NCBI RefSeq assembly: GCF_013041605.1 | Contig: NZ_JABEQC010000007.1 | Coordinates: 124,001-188,000 of the forward strand | DNA: 64,000 nt | DNA from: Vibrio plantisponsor | Lineage (GTDB): Bacteria > Pseudomonadota > Gammaproteobacteria > Enterobacterales > Vibrionaceae | Direction of reading: 5' to 3' | In this document: one piece after another, positions 45,767-53,576 of the stretch | Layout: every line of letters starts with the position of its first letter | How positions within the stretch are numbered: the stretch's first letter is position 1 | Notes under the pieces: model-generated | Told to the model about the DNA's origin: nothing | What the model saw: only the letters and a program-made list of their open reading frames with translations | The model's database searches: none | Made by a program: the position numbers and the translations under genes

Positions 45767-47221
45767 TTGATAAAAGCGATTAAATTAACATTTGCCCTAA
45801 TTGTGACGACTTTTTCGGCTACTACATTTGCAGATTCGCTCCCTGAGCGTATTGATCTGTTTGTGTCGCTATTTGATTATGATTCCGCCGTCGATTTTTA
45901 CGATATCAGAGGAATACAAACCGACTACCCAACTCGTTTACTTACTCCTGAAAGCATGCTCCCTCAAACAGCGCAATATCCAATAAAAGATATTCAAATG
46001 TTGTATAAGCTTGCATTGAACTGTGCTGGGAACCTTCCGCTAAATCCGTTGGTAACAGAACCACTCGTTTTTACCAGAGCCACATGTAAGGGCACTCAGT
46101 TGTCTTCACGTTGGTTTGCTCGTAGTGGACTGATTCACCCGGGAGGCGGCACATATGCTGAACGTTATGTAAAAAAGTATCCTGAAAAGCTCAATGAGCT
46201 AGAGCAATATATGCATATTCAGGAACGAGCAAAAGCGGAACCTAATACTTTATTAGGTCGTCTACAAGCGATGGATGAAGAGTCCATAACCGCATTGATC
46301 TCTGGAGCGATGATGTTCGCAGAAGGGGATGAGCTTTGGCTTAGAAAAGGCGACGAGTATTACATTTTCGATAAAGATACGTGGGATGCGAACTCAACTC
46401 AGGCGGGATTAACATACAGTATTGCTTCTCTCGACAATACTTGTTTTGTTCAACGAGGAAATATTTGCTGGAATGTTGAAGATCATTCCGATCTTTTACG
46501 TAAGAGTATGATCGGACTTGTTATTGCCAACATTTTTTTGGTGATCGGCTGGTCTATTTATCGTTGGAACAGTAAACGACAAGAAATGAAAAGTCGTATG
46601 TTGGTACTACAGATATTGACGCATGAACTAAGAACGCCGATAGCGAGTCTGTCTCTTACTGTTGAAGGTTTTAGACGAGAGTTTGAACGCTTACCTGATT
46701 CCTTATACGATGAGTTTCGTCGGTTGTGTGAAGACTCTCGACGTTTAAGACAGTTAGCAGAAGCAAGCAAAGATTACTTGCAATCAGATAATAAGCCGCT
46801 AGCAACGGATTGGGTGCCATCTGTGCAAGAATGGTTGCAGTATAAAGTGGAAGAAGAGTTTAACAATGATATTGAACTCGTTATTAATGCTGATATTGCA
46901 GCAAAATTGAATGTATATTGGCTAGGCACATGCATAGACAATTTAATACGCAATGCCGTGAAGTACGGTGTTGCACCAGTGACGTTAGAAGTAATAACAA
47001 AATCTGACTCAGTGACGATTAAAGTCACAGATCAAGGGACACTAACAAACAAGGATTGGCGTCACCTACGTAAGCCATTTGTAAGTAAGAGTGGCTTAGG
47101 ACTTGGCTTAACTATAGTAGAATCGATGGTCGATAGAATGGGCGGCAGAATGACCCTTATTGGCCCACCAACTACTTTTATATTGGAGATACCCTGTGAA
47201 ACAGACGTTGCTTCTTGTTGA
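45767..47221 (+). CDS. vxrA: Sensor histidine kinase VxrA (WigK)
   Basis: A 484-residue kinase. After the signal peptide (MIKAIKLTFALIVTTFSATTFA) comes a periplasmic DUF3404 domain to about residue 245, one membrane helix (248-266), then the dimerisation helix with the phosphorylated His286 in HELRTP. The ATP-binding domain has an intact N box (DNLIRNAVKYG) and SGLGLGLTIVESM. In V. cholerae VxrAB/WigKR senses cell-wall damage and drives envelope repair, T6SS and biofilm genes. TTG start; no strong Shine-Dalgarno. Its last 26 bp overlap vxrB. Confidence 0.93.
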   Translation: MIKAIKLTFALIVTTFSATTFADSLPERIDLFVSLFDYDSAVDFYDIRGIQTDYPTRLLTPESMLPQTAQYPIKDIQMLYKLALNCAGNLPLNPLVTEPLVFTRATCKGTQLSSRWFARSGLIHPGGGTYAERYVKKYPEKLNELEQYMHIQERAKAEPNTLLGRLQAMDEESITALISGAMMFAEGDELWLRKGDEYYIFDKDTWDANSTQAGLTYSIASLDNTCFVQRGNICWNVEDHSDLLRKSMIGLVIANIFLVIGWSIYRWNSKRQEMKSRMLVLQILTHELRTPIASLSLTVEGFRREFERLPDSLYDEFRRLCEDSRRLRQLAEASKDYLQSDNKPLATDWVPSVQEWLQYKVEEEFNNDIELVINADIAAKLNVYWLGTCIDNLIRNAVKYGVAPVTLEVITKSDSVTIKVTDQGTLTNKDWRHLRKPFVSKSGLGLGLTIVESMVDRMGGRMTLIGPPTTFILEIPCETDVASC

Positions 47222-47855
47222 AGATGACAAAAACCTAGCTGATGGTCTTTTAGTGAGCTTAGAGCAAGCAGGATATGACTGTTTACATGCAGAAACAATC
47301 GCAGATGTTAAGCAGCATTGGGAAAAAGCGGACTTAGTGATTCTAGATCGTCAACTTCCTGATGGTGATTCTGTTCAACATTTGCCAGATTGGAAAAAGT
47401 TAAAAGATGTACCAGTCATCTTATTAACTGCGTTAGTAACAGTAAAAGATAAAGTAGCTGGCCTAGATGCAGGTGCTAATGATTATCTGACTAAACCTTT
47501 TGCTGAAGCAGAATTATTCGCACGTATTCGCGCTCAGCTACGTTCTCCTGAATCAGATGGTCAAGATGACACTAAAGTAGTGTTACCAGAATTAACAATA
47601 GACAAAGCAACTCGTGACGTGTTTTATAAAGGCGAATCTGTAACGCTTACACGTACTGAATTTGATTTACTTCTATTCTTAGCGAGTAACTTAGGTCGTG
47701 TATTTACGCGTGATGAACTGTTAGATCACGTTTGGGGTTACAACCATTTCCCAACCACGCGAACAGTAGATACGCACGTTCTTCAGCTACGCCAAAAATT
47801 GCCAGGTCTTGAGATCGAAACATTACGCGGCGTAGGGTATAAGATGAAAGCGTAA
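47196..47855 (+). CDS. vxrB: Response regulator VxrB (WigR)
   Basis: A 219-residue OmpR/PhoB-type regulator starting at GTG 47196 (MKQTLLLVEDDKNL), with GGAGAT eight bases upstream inside vxrA. The receiver has the acidic pair EDD, the phospho-acceptor Asp in LVILDRQLPDGD and Lys in LTKPFAEAE; the winged helix ends in TRTVDTHVLQLRQKLPGLEIETLRGVGYKM. The 26 bp overlap implies coupled translation with vxrA. Confidence 0.94.
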   Translation: MKQTLLLVEDDKNLADGLLVSLEQAGYDCLHAETIADVKQHWEKADLVILDRQLPDGDSVQHLPDWKKLKDVPVILLTALVTVKDKVAGLDAGANDYLTKPFAEAELFARIRAQLRSPESDGQDDTKVVLPELTIDKATRDVFYKGESVTLTRTEFDLLLFLASNLGRVFTRDELLDHVWGYNHFPTTRTVDTHVLQLRQKLPGLEIETLRGVGYKMKA

Positions 47856-47858
47856 TCA

Positions 47859-48737
47859 ATGCGAAAAATAGCATTTATCGTTGGCACGCTATGTTGCGTG
47901 CCATTAACTGCAAATAGTGTAGAGTGGTTTGAAAGCAATTCACCGCTGACACAGGCTCATCAGCGTCTTCTGAATAACGACCTCGAAAATATGTTCGTTT
48001 CACTTGTAGAAGTGTGGCAACTCGAACATAACAAAAACATCAAAAATCACCTTAATGATTTATTGCTTCAAGCCTTAACGGTAGATTGCGGCAAAGGGCT
48101 AGATGCCAACCCTTTACCTAGCTGGATCTCTTCAATCAATATTAGACGACTCGATATAAGAAGCCCGGGTAGAGATGCCTACCAAGTATTGGTTGACACA
48201 AAAAGTCCTAAAGAACTCAAATCCATTGAACTCACACAATGGGTGGATAAGCCGTTGTCTAGTGATACAACGTTCAGTAAGATTAACCGTGACAACGTCA
48301 CCCAAGGCTCGACGTCATTTATCAAGCGTTATAACTTAAACAATAAGCCAGATATGGGCTTATATCGTTTGGACATTTCAACGTCAGAAAACGAGTCATG
48401 GAGTACTTGGGTTATATTTACAGAGAGCAGAGCAAAACAGACCGTTCGTTGGGCTTCCAAAGATCAATGGACCGTAGATAAGAACGCTTTACTTAATCGT
48501 TTTTGTCCATTGCCTAAGCTAGACATTAATGTCTATGACTACATTGATGGAAAATATAAAGAAGTGTGGTCAAAAGAGTACGAGTCCGACTATCCGACAA
48601 CTCTAGAAACAACAGATCTTGCGCCCGATAGATACATTCTAGCAGTATCAATGACACACCTTCGTTGGCAGGGGCCGATTTCTATTGAGCAATCTCAGGT
48701 TATCAGTAAGACATATGATATTTCCGTAGAGGAATAA
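47859..48737 (+). CDS. vxrC: VxrC, DUF2861 periplasmic protein
   Basis: A 292-residue protein with a signal peptide (MRKIAFIVGTLCCVPLTANS) and a beta-rich mature domain, at the position of vxrC (DUF2861) in the vxr operon. It begins 3 bp after vxrB. No catalytic motif is visible. Its role in the pathway is not established. Confidence 0.88.
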   Translation: MRKIAFIVGTLCCVPLTANSVEWFESNSPLTQAHQRLLNNDLENMFVSLVEVWQLEHNKNIKNHLNDLLLQALTVDCGKGLDANPLPSWISSINIRRLDIRSPGRDAYQVLVDTKSPKELKSIELTQWVDKPLSSDTTFSKINRDNVTQGSTSFIKRYNLNNKPDMGLYRLDISTSENESWSTWVIFTESRAKQTVRWASKDQWTVDKNALLNRFCPLPKLDINVYDYIDGKYKEVWSKEYESDYPTTLETTDLAPDRYILAVSMTHLRWQGPISIEQSQVISKTYDISVEE

Positions 48738-48796
48738 CTAAAGTTAGTCCACAATATGCCGTTATAAACGAAAAGGAACTAACGCTTTATATCGTC

Positions 48797-49981
48797 ATGA
48801 ATAATAAAATTAAACTTCTCACACTTTCTATTATGCTAAGCGCTCCTACGGCGTTTGCAGCTAACTATGCAATCGAAGCTCGCGGTGACGCAATGGGTGG
48901 TGTTGGTGTCGTATCCGGAAACTTTCTTACTGGCCCATTTTATAACCCTGCATTAGTTGCTATTTATCGCCGTAATGACGATGTTGGTATGATCCTCCCT
49001 AGTATTGGTTTTTCTTACAATGACCAAGATGGAATGGTCGATGATTTAGACACCATTTCTGATCTTATTGATAAAGCAAATAGCGGTGACTACAGTAATG
49101 TCGATAAGCTAGGAACAACTTTAGATCATATCAACGGCAGCATTCTTAATGCCGAGCTAGGTGGTGTGGTTGCATTTGCTATTCCAAACCAATTCATAGC
49201 TGCCAACTTATACGGTAAAGCATACTCAGAAACATTCTCTAACCCGAAAATAGCGAGCGCGAGTTCTTGTGACCCGTCACTTACAACTGAGCAGTGTACA
49301 GTTGACCGAGCGCAACGCAGTACTGTAAACGCAGTATCAGTAGCAGTTACAGAAGTAGGGATCTCATTAGCCAAATACCAAACCTTTCTTGGCCAACATA
49401 TAGCGTTTGGCGTAACTCCAAAGTTACAACGTATCTACACCTATGTTTATGAAGCAAGCATGTCAAATTACGATTTGGCAGATGTTGCAGACAACGGCAA
49501 TGGTGAAACTATGTTTAACCTTGATGCCGGAGCACTTTGGTTTTATGGACCATTTCGAGTAGGTATAGCTGCAAGTGACATGGTTAGTCGTGACGTACAA
49601 ACACTGACCATACCATCTGCAGTGTCAGGTAACCCTTCCATTAGCTATCAATACGAAATGCGCCCTCAATATACAGTGGGTGCAGGTATCGTTGCTGATT
49701 ACTTTACGCTGAGTGTTGATTACGATCTCAATGAAAAAGAACGCTATGTAGATTTTAATGACAACACGCAGATGATTCGGGTTGGTGGTGAAATAGATAT
49801 CCTTCGACAACTAAAGCTTAGAGCTGGTTATTACAAGAATCTTGCTTACGACAATAGCGAGGGGACAATAACTGCTGGTGTTGGTATTTCACCGTTAAAC
49901 TTGTTCCAGCTAGATTTAGCGGCGAGCTACACCAATGAAAACGCTATGGGAGCATACATTAACTTCCTTGCGAGTTACTGA
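48797..49981 (+). CDS. vxrD: VxrD, TraF-like outer-membrane protein
   Basis: A 394-residue protein of the conjugal transfer TraF_2 (FadL-like) family: signal peptide (MNNKIKLLTLSIMLSAPTAFA), then the ARGDAMGGVGVVSGNFLTGPFYNPAL motif and repeated barrel strands, ending in AYINFLASY with a C-terminal aromatic. Fourth gene of the vxr operon, 59 bp after vxrC. Despite the family name no conjugation genes are nearby. Confidence 0.9.
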   Translation: MNNKIKLLTLSIMLSAPTAFAANYAIEARGDAMGGVGVVSGNFLTGPFYNPALVAIYRRNDDVGMILPSIGFSYNDQDGMVDDLDTISDLIDKANSGDYSNVDKLGTTLDHINGSILNAELGGVVAFAIPNQFIAANLYGKAYSETFSNPKIASASSCDPSLTTEQCTVDRAQRSTVNAVSVAVTEVGISLAKYQTFLGQHIAFGVTPKLQRIYTYVYEASMSNYDLADVADNGNGETMFNLDAGALWFYGPFRVGIAASDMVSRDVQTLTIPSAVSGNPSISYQYEMRPQYTVGAGIVADYFTLSVDYDLNEKERYVDFNDNTQMIRVGGEIDILRQLKLRAGYYKNLAYDNSEGTITAGVGISPLNLFQLDLAASYTNENAMGAYINFLASY

Positions 49982-49998
49982 TCAACTCACTATAGTAG

Positions 49999-50023
49999 GG
50001 CTCCTATATTAGGAGCCTTTTTT
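49999..50023 (+). terminator. Terminator hairpin overlapping the vxrE ribosome binding site
   Basis: GGCTCCT (49999-50005) pairs with AGGAGCC (50011-50017) around ATATT, followed by six T that run directly into the vxrE ATG at 50024. The 3' arm contains the only Shine-Dalgarno of vxrE (AGGAG, eight bases before the ATG). It can therefore act both as a terminator after vxrD and as a lid on vxrE translation. Confidence 0.85.
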
Positions 50024-50179
50024 ATGTTTGATGATTTTCCACCTTTAACGCATGCAGAACAGCAAAAAGCCGTCGAGAAGATACAGAGCTTAATGTCTGA
50101 AGGCATGAGCACAGCACAGGCAATTAAAGTAGTTGCCGACGAAATTCGAAAAGCTAAGCAGCAAGAGCAACAAAACTGA
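50024..50179 (+). CDS. vxrE: VxrE, UPF0181 small protein
   Basis: A 51-residue ORF ([20 protein letters not shown] start, [19 protein letters not shown] in the middle) that matches the UPF0181/YoaH family. In V. cholerae the UPF0181 gene VCA0569 is vxrE. The product is a short helical cytosolic protein of unknown action. Its ribosome binding site lies in the 3' arm of a terminator hairpin. It is followed by another terminator. Confidence 0.87.
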   Translation: MFDDFPPLTHAEQQKAVEKIQSLMSEGMSTAQAIKVVADEIRKAKQQEQQN

Positions 50180-50188
50180 AACTGAGAG

Positions 50189-50208
50189 GGCACGTAAGTG
50201 CCTTTTTT
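50189..50208 (+). terminator. Intrinsic terminator of the vxr operon
   Basis: GGCAC pairs with GTGCC around GTAA, followed by TTTTTT; ten bases past the vxrE stop. Confidence 0.85.
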
Positions 50209-50928
50209 ATTGCCTCCAATTTCTCTTCAAACAATCACCCACACGATTCTATCAATTACTGCGCTAGGTATTGCAGCCCTCCAATTACCGTTATCTTTAA
50301 CAACTCAAAAACACACTGAACACTCAATAATTCATGGAAAATATAAGATAACCATTATTTATCATGTAGATATGGCAGAATTATTCACTATTACCCCTGT
50401 GTCCATATTGCGTTTTGTAATTTAATTACAAATAACTTTCAGTTGGGGTTTTGCGCTAGTGTATTATTCTGCTTGGTTACAGTGTGATTACTTACTTATC
50501 TCTCAAGCCTTATATAGAGCTAAAAAGTTAATTTGAAAATTGGGATACGTTGAATTGTGTCTAGATAGAGCGAGTAAGCAGATAGGAGGATATTAGGCTT
50601 ATGGTGACATCGCGAGCTTAGAGTAATTCACTAGCTCTTAGGGAATACATTTTTTGAGTGACAATGTCACTTGTTTTTTATATAGAGAGTCAAAGATGGT
50701 TATTACTTAGCCTGAACACACAGGTTGCCACTTTTGCTAAAATATCTTCCGTCTAGATAAAGTTAATGAATATAGAAATGGTGACAAACCTTACCACAGA
50801 GATCTTGGCTAAAATCTAAATGCACTAACTAAACCCATAAGAGAACTCCGCTCTAGTGATTGCGCCATAGATGTGCAAAATTTGTGGACGTTGGAGTCAT
50901 AACTCATATAAACAAGACTGATGAATAA
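50209..50928. other. 720 bp AT-rich region with no gene seen
   Basis: Between the vxr terminator and a phage-gene remnant. I see no ORF with a credible start and no repeat. It lies where the chromosomal dif flank would join the inovirus island, and may be decayed phage DNA. Confidence 0.5.
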
Positions 50929-51225
50929 ATCTTCCAAGAAAACGTTCGAGTAGAAACACGTAGCATCCCAAGTAAAGACGACAAACCAGGTCGCACGATC
51001 TACGAACAAATCGCGTACGCACATCTAGGCGGTAAGTTCCCAATAGAAATGAAGCTGACACTTGAGAAAGACCAAGAGCCGTGCGCAGCTGGAACATACA
51101 CGCCGCACAGTTCAAGTTATGTGGTAAACAACTTTGGTGGCTTAGAGTTAAAACGCTTTGGTATGATAATCGAACCACTAGAAGACAAGCCAATCGACAT
51201 TGGTTTAAAGAAAACAATGGCATAG
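50929..51225 (+). pseudogene. Decayed inovirus ssDNA-binding protein gene
   Basis: The frame reads IFQENVRVETRSIPSKDDKP, then GRTIYEQIAYAHLGGKFPIE, and later SSYVVNNFGGLELKRFGMII, ending at TAG 51223-51225. I recognise the SSB of VGJ/fs-type Vibrio filamentous phages. There is no start codon: a TAA at 50926-50928 sits in frame just before the conserved EIFQENV segment, so the first few codons are lost. It ends 25 bp before the att site. It differs from the intact SSB of the prophage (57838), so it comes from another phage. Confidence 0.75.
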
Positions 51226-51250
51226 AACGCTCTAAAACAATTCATTAATG

Positions 51251-51279
51251 ACTACGCATTATGTCGTCTTATGGTAAAC
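51251..51279 (+). other. Left attachment site, VGJ-type dif-like sequence
   Basis: The left arm ACTACGCATTA (51251-51261) matches the XerC arm of dif. It is followed by a seven-base centre TGTCGTC and TTATGGTAAAC, which matches the XerD arm TTATGTTAAAT at eight or nine positions. A longer centre and GGTAAA are, from memory, features of VGJ-type phage att sites. Read as the left phage-chromosome junction. Confidence 0.75.
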
Positions 51280-51337
51280 GTTTTACGTTAGTAATCAGTA
51301 ATTTAGGATTAAATTGATAACGTAATTCTGGTTTACA

Positions 51338-51361
51338 TTTCCACCTTTTACAAGGTGGAAA
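51338..51361 (+). promoter_or_regulatory. Hairpin sequestering a ribosome binding site
   Basis: TTTCCACCTT (51338-51347) pairs perfectly with AAGGTGGAAA (51352-51361) around TTAC. The right arm holds AAGGTGG, the Shine-Dalgarno for the ATG at 51365. Confidence 0.7.
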
Positions 51362-51364
51362 ATC

Positions 51365-51733
51365 ATGAAGTACAACAAAATGCACAAAAATCTATTCTTC
51401 AGAGAAATGGTATGCGGTTTAACAGTTGAGGACACAGCTAAGCTGTGTTTCAAAACTGTGAGACAGGTCAAATTATGGGATAGTGGAAAGAATGACATCC
51501 CCCCTGAATGCAAAAGATTAATGCGAATGGTTAAGGGTAGAGATCTACATTTTAAACCTGATTGGCAAGGGTTTATGATGAGGGGAGATTATCTTGTGTT
51601 ACCAAATGGTCAATTCGTCACTCCACAAAGATTACTTACTGCAATTAGTGTACTTGAGATAGGCTCAGAACTAGAAATCAAGACTACTGCTAAGTTAATT
51701 AAGTACGCCCGCATGCTTTCGAAAATCATTTAA
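51365..51733 (+). CDS. Inovirus HTH regulator (DUF3653-like)
   Basis: A 122-residue basic protein. Residues 12-47 form a helix-turn-helix: EMVCGLTVEDTAKLCFKTVRQVKLWDSGKNDIPPECKRLMRM, in which TVEDTAKLCFKTVRQVKLWD is the likely recognition unit. The C-terminal half has LPNGQFVTPQRLLTAISVLEIGSELEIKT. I recognise the regulator type that Vibrio filamentous phages encode next to att (DUF3653, from memory). It probably controls phage or cargo genes. Its translation may be limited by the hairpin over its ribosome binding site. Confidence 0.75.
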   Translation: MKYNKMHKNLFFREMVCGLTVEDTAKLCFKTVRQVKLWDSGKNDIPPECKRLMRMVKGRDLHFKPDWQGFMMRGDYLVLPNGQFVTPQRLLTAISVLEIGSELEIKTTAKLIKYARMLSKII

Positions 51734-51781
51734 TAATTAAACAACTTCAAAAATACGAGACATATAGTATCAAAGTAGTTT

Positions 51782-51823
51782 AGCCAGCTAGTGTTCGAAC
51801 GAAAGCAAGAGCTCTGACTGGCT
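51782..51823 (+). repeat. Branched-hairpin element
   Basis: AGCCAG (51782-51787) and CTGGCT (51818-51823) close a stem that encloses two perfect palindromes, GTTCGAAC (51793-51800) and AGAGCTCT (51808-51815). As single-stranded DNA or RNA this could fold as a three-way junction. The rest of the 300 bp gap (51734-52034) shows no gene. Confidence 0.4.
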
Positions 51824-52034
51824 CACAAAATTGTGCAACTTCTGCTTATACATAAGTAAAAGCGATGTACTAAACAATTCACTCTGAATTTTGTGCTTTT
51901 GATCTAATTTTAAATGAAATTGCATGATAAATACTTAGTTGCTGATTCTTTTAAGAAAAATCAGTTGAGTAATAATCAATGTAAAAAGATACTGTCCACT
52001 TCTATCAAATTTTAATAAGAAGAATCGGAGTTAG

Positions 52035-53048
52035 TTGGAAGTGAGTGAAATAATAGAAGTCGTTGAGAGCCATTCTGGAAATACGAACGTTTCAACATTT
52101 GATGATGCGCAATTGGATTTGTATTTTAAAATTCACCAAAAAGTAAACCAAAAGAGTGAAGAAATATCAAAATCATATAAAAATAACATTCTTGTTGAGT
52201 TTAGTGATATTGAAGAACTTCACGAAAAAATTATTCAAACGATTCAATCAGCAAACCCTCATAGAGGATCAATCATTATGCAGATGATGGTTAGTCATCA
52301 TGAAGGTGAAGCTGAGAGGTTTAAAACATTTGAAGACTTTAAAAATCATAACGTAACCAGCCCAAATCCAACAACTGAGCTAGGTCTGATATACAAATTT
52401 TCAATACAAGACTCTAAATCTAGAGAAGTTGAAAACTATAAAGTTGTTGCAAATGTTAAATCTAGGGTTGGTGAACTATATCAAATAGAACAGGAAGCAC
52501 CTTCTTTTATATCCGCAGCAATTGTGTCGAGTATGGTGACGACTACCGCCAGAATTATGGTTGAATATAGTGACTATGTTAAGGCTCGTCACTTCATTGC
52601 TATGTTCGATGAATGGATAAAAGGTTGCGATGAATCCAAAGAGATAAAATTCATATCTAAACTGAAGAGTGTTTCGCACCTGATTTCAAGATTTGGTCAT
52701 CTTATTATAATTTCTCTATTAGGCTTGTTTGTTTCGCAATCAATTGATACGGGCAGCTTAGGGAGTGATGAACTAATCAAATTTATTGTGCTATATGGCT
52801 CAGTATTCGTCGTTATTAGCTCATTAGCTGAGTTATGTTTTAGAAAACTTGAGCATGCTATCGATAGCTACTTAGCACTGTCGTACCTCAAGATTAATAA
52901 GGGTGACAACAAGCTTATTAAGTCTTTTAAAGATAGAAATAAAAGATCGATTCGATGGTCATTAATGGGTATTGCAGGCGGCTTCTGTATGGGTGTTGCT
53001 TCTAGTGCAGCATATGATTTTATAAAGTTTGTTATAAACACAAACTAA
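52035..53048 (+). CDS. Unknown three-helix membrane protein in phage cargo
   Basis: A 337-residue protein of low GC. Residues 1 to about 210 are soluble and helical (QLDLYFKIHQKVNQKSEEISK, SSMVTTTARIMVEYSDYVKARHF), with three predicted membrane helices at about 216-236, 248-268 and 308-333. The start is TTG 52035 or GTG 52041; GGAG at 52027 suits the latter. No family recognised. A large cytosolic domain on a C-terminal membrane anchor recalls abortive-infection effectors, but there is no sequence motif to support that. Lies between the phage regulator and the TolA-like gene. Confidence 0.7.
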   Translation: MEVSEIIEVVESHSGNTNVSTFDDAQLDLYFKIHQKVNQKSEEISKSYKNNILVEFSDIEELHEKIIQTIQSANPHRGSIIMQMMVSHHEGEAERFKTFEDFKNHNVTSPNPTTELGLIYKFSIQDSKSREVENYKVVANVKSRVGELYQIEQEAPSFISAAIVSSMVTTTARIMVEYSDYVKARHFIAMFDEWIKGCDESKEIKFISKLKSVSHLISRFGHLIIISLLGLFVSQSIDTGSLGSDELIKFIVLYGSVFVVISSLAELCFRKLEHAIDSYLALSYLKINKGDNKLIKSFKDRNKRSIRWSLMGIAGGFCMGVASSAAYDFIKFVINTN

Positions 53049-53183
53049 CATTTTTTATTTCAGATACGGCAGTTTAGCTTCTCTGTCATAGATGTGATAA
53101 CTAAGTCGAACATTTAGTACATTCGTACATAACGCTCGACATTATAGGTACGAATCGACCGTTAAAGTTCTTGGGGTATTTTA

Positions 53184-53576
53184 GTGCAAACTATAAATAA
53201 AATTGTTCTTACACTTTATCTGGTAGCAACTTGCTCATTCGCTTCCAGTAAGGAGGAGCAAAAGGCTGCATTAAGCGAGCTTTTTAACGGTCCAAATGAT
53301 TCCGAGGAACAAACAGTTACAGCTAAATATGGCTCTGAATTCGTGAGTTTGGTAAGTGAACGAGTTGGGGACTTAACAGACTACAAAGGTTTAGACTGTC
53401 GCGCTGAAGTATCGCTATTCTCAAATGGTAGCGTAGAAAAGGTGACGTTAAGTAATCAAAACATACTGTGCAGAAAGGTCTTTAACACTGTTTGGGATAT
53501 TGGTTCTTTTTCGCTTCCCAACAATATTACAGAATCAAATAAACTAAGAAAGTTTAGATTATATATATCCCCGTAA
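53184..53576 (+). CDS. Secreted TolA C-terminal-domain-like protein
   Basis: A 130-residue protein with a signal peptide (about residues 1-20) and a mature part that resembles TolA domain III: AALSELFNG, KYGSEFVSLVSERVGDLTDYKGLDCRAEV, LFSNGSVEKVTLSNQNILCRKVFN and a final FSLPN...LRKFRLYISP strand. The two Cys (72 and 96) are placed as in the domain's disulfide. There is no membrane anchor domain I and no long helical domain II, so it would be a free periplasmic domain. TolA domain III binds pIII of filamentous phages during entry. GTG start with GGGG upstream. Confidence 0.75.
   Translation: MQTINKIVLTLYLVATCSFASSKEEQKAALSELFNGPNDSEEQTVTAKYGSEFVSLVSERVGDLTDYKGLDCRAEVSLFSNGSVEKVTLSNQNILCRKVFNTVWDIGSFSLPNNITESNKLRKFRLYISP

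Noticed and set aside
45767..50179. TraF-like annotation of vxrD as a sign of conjugation
   Set aside because: The family name is historical; no other transfer genes are present and the vxr context explains it.
50198..50425. 75-residue plus-strand ORF after the vxr operon
   Set aside because: It starts inside the terminator stem, has no ribosome binding site and shows no family pattern.
51273..51287. GTAAACGTTTTAC at the left att site resembles the LacI-type operator before the PTS gene
   Set aside because: It lacks one A of the palindrome and lies in the phage att region; taken as coincidence.
53118..53160. Inverted repeat ATTCGTAC/GTACGAAT enclosing a partly dif-like core
   Set aside because: On the reverse strand it contains ATAATGT and TTATGT, but spacing and arm matches are too poor to call a XerC/XerD site.
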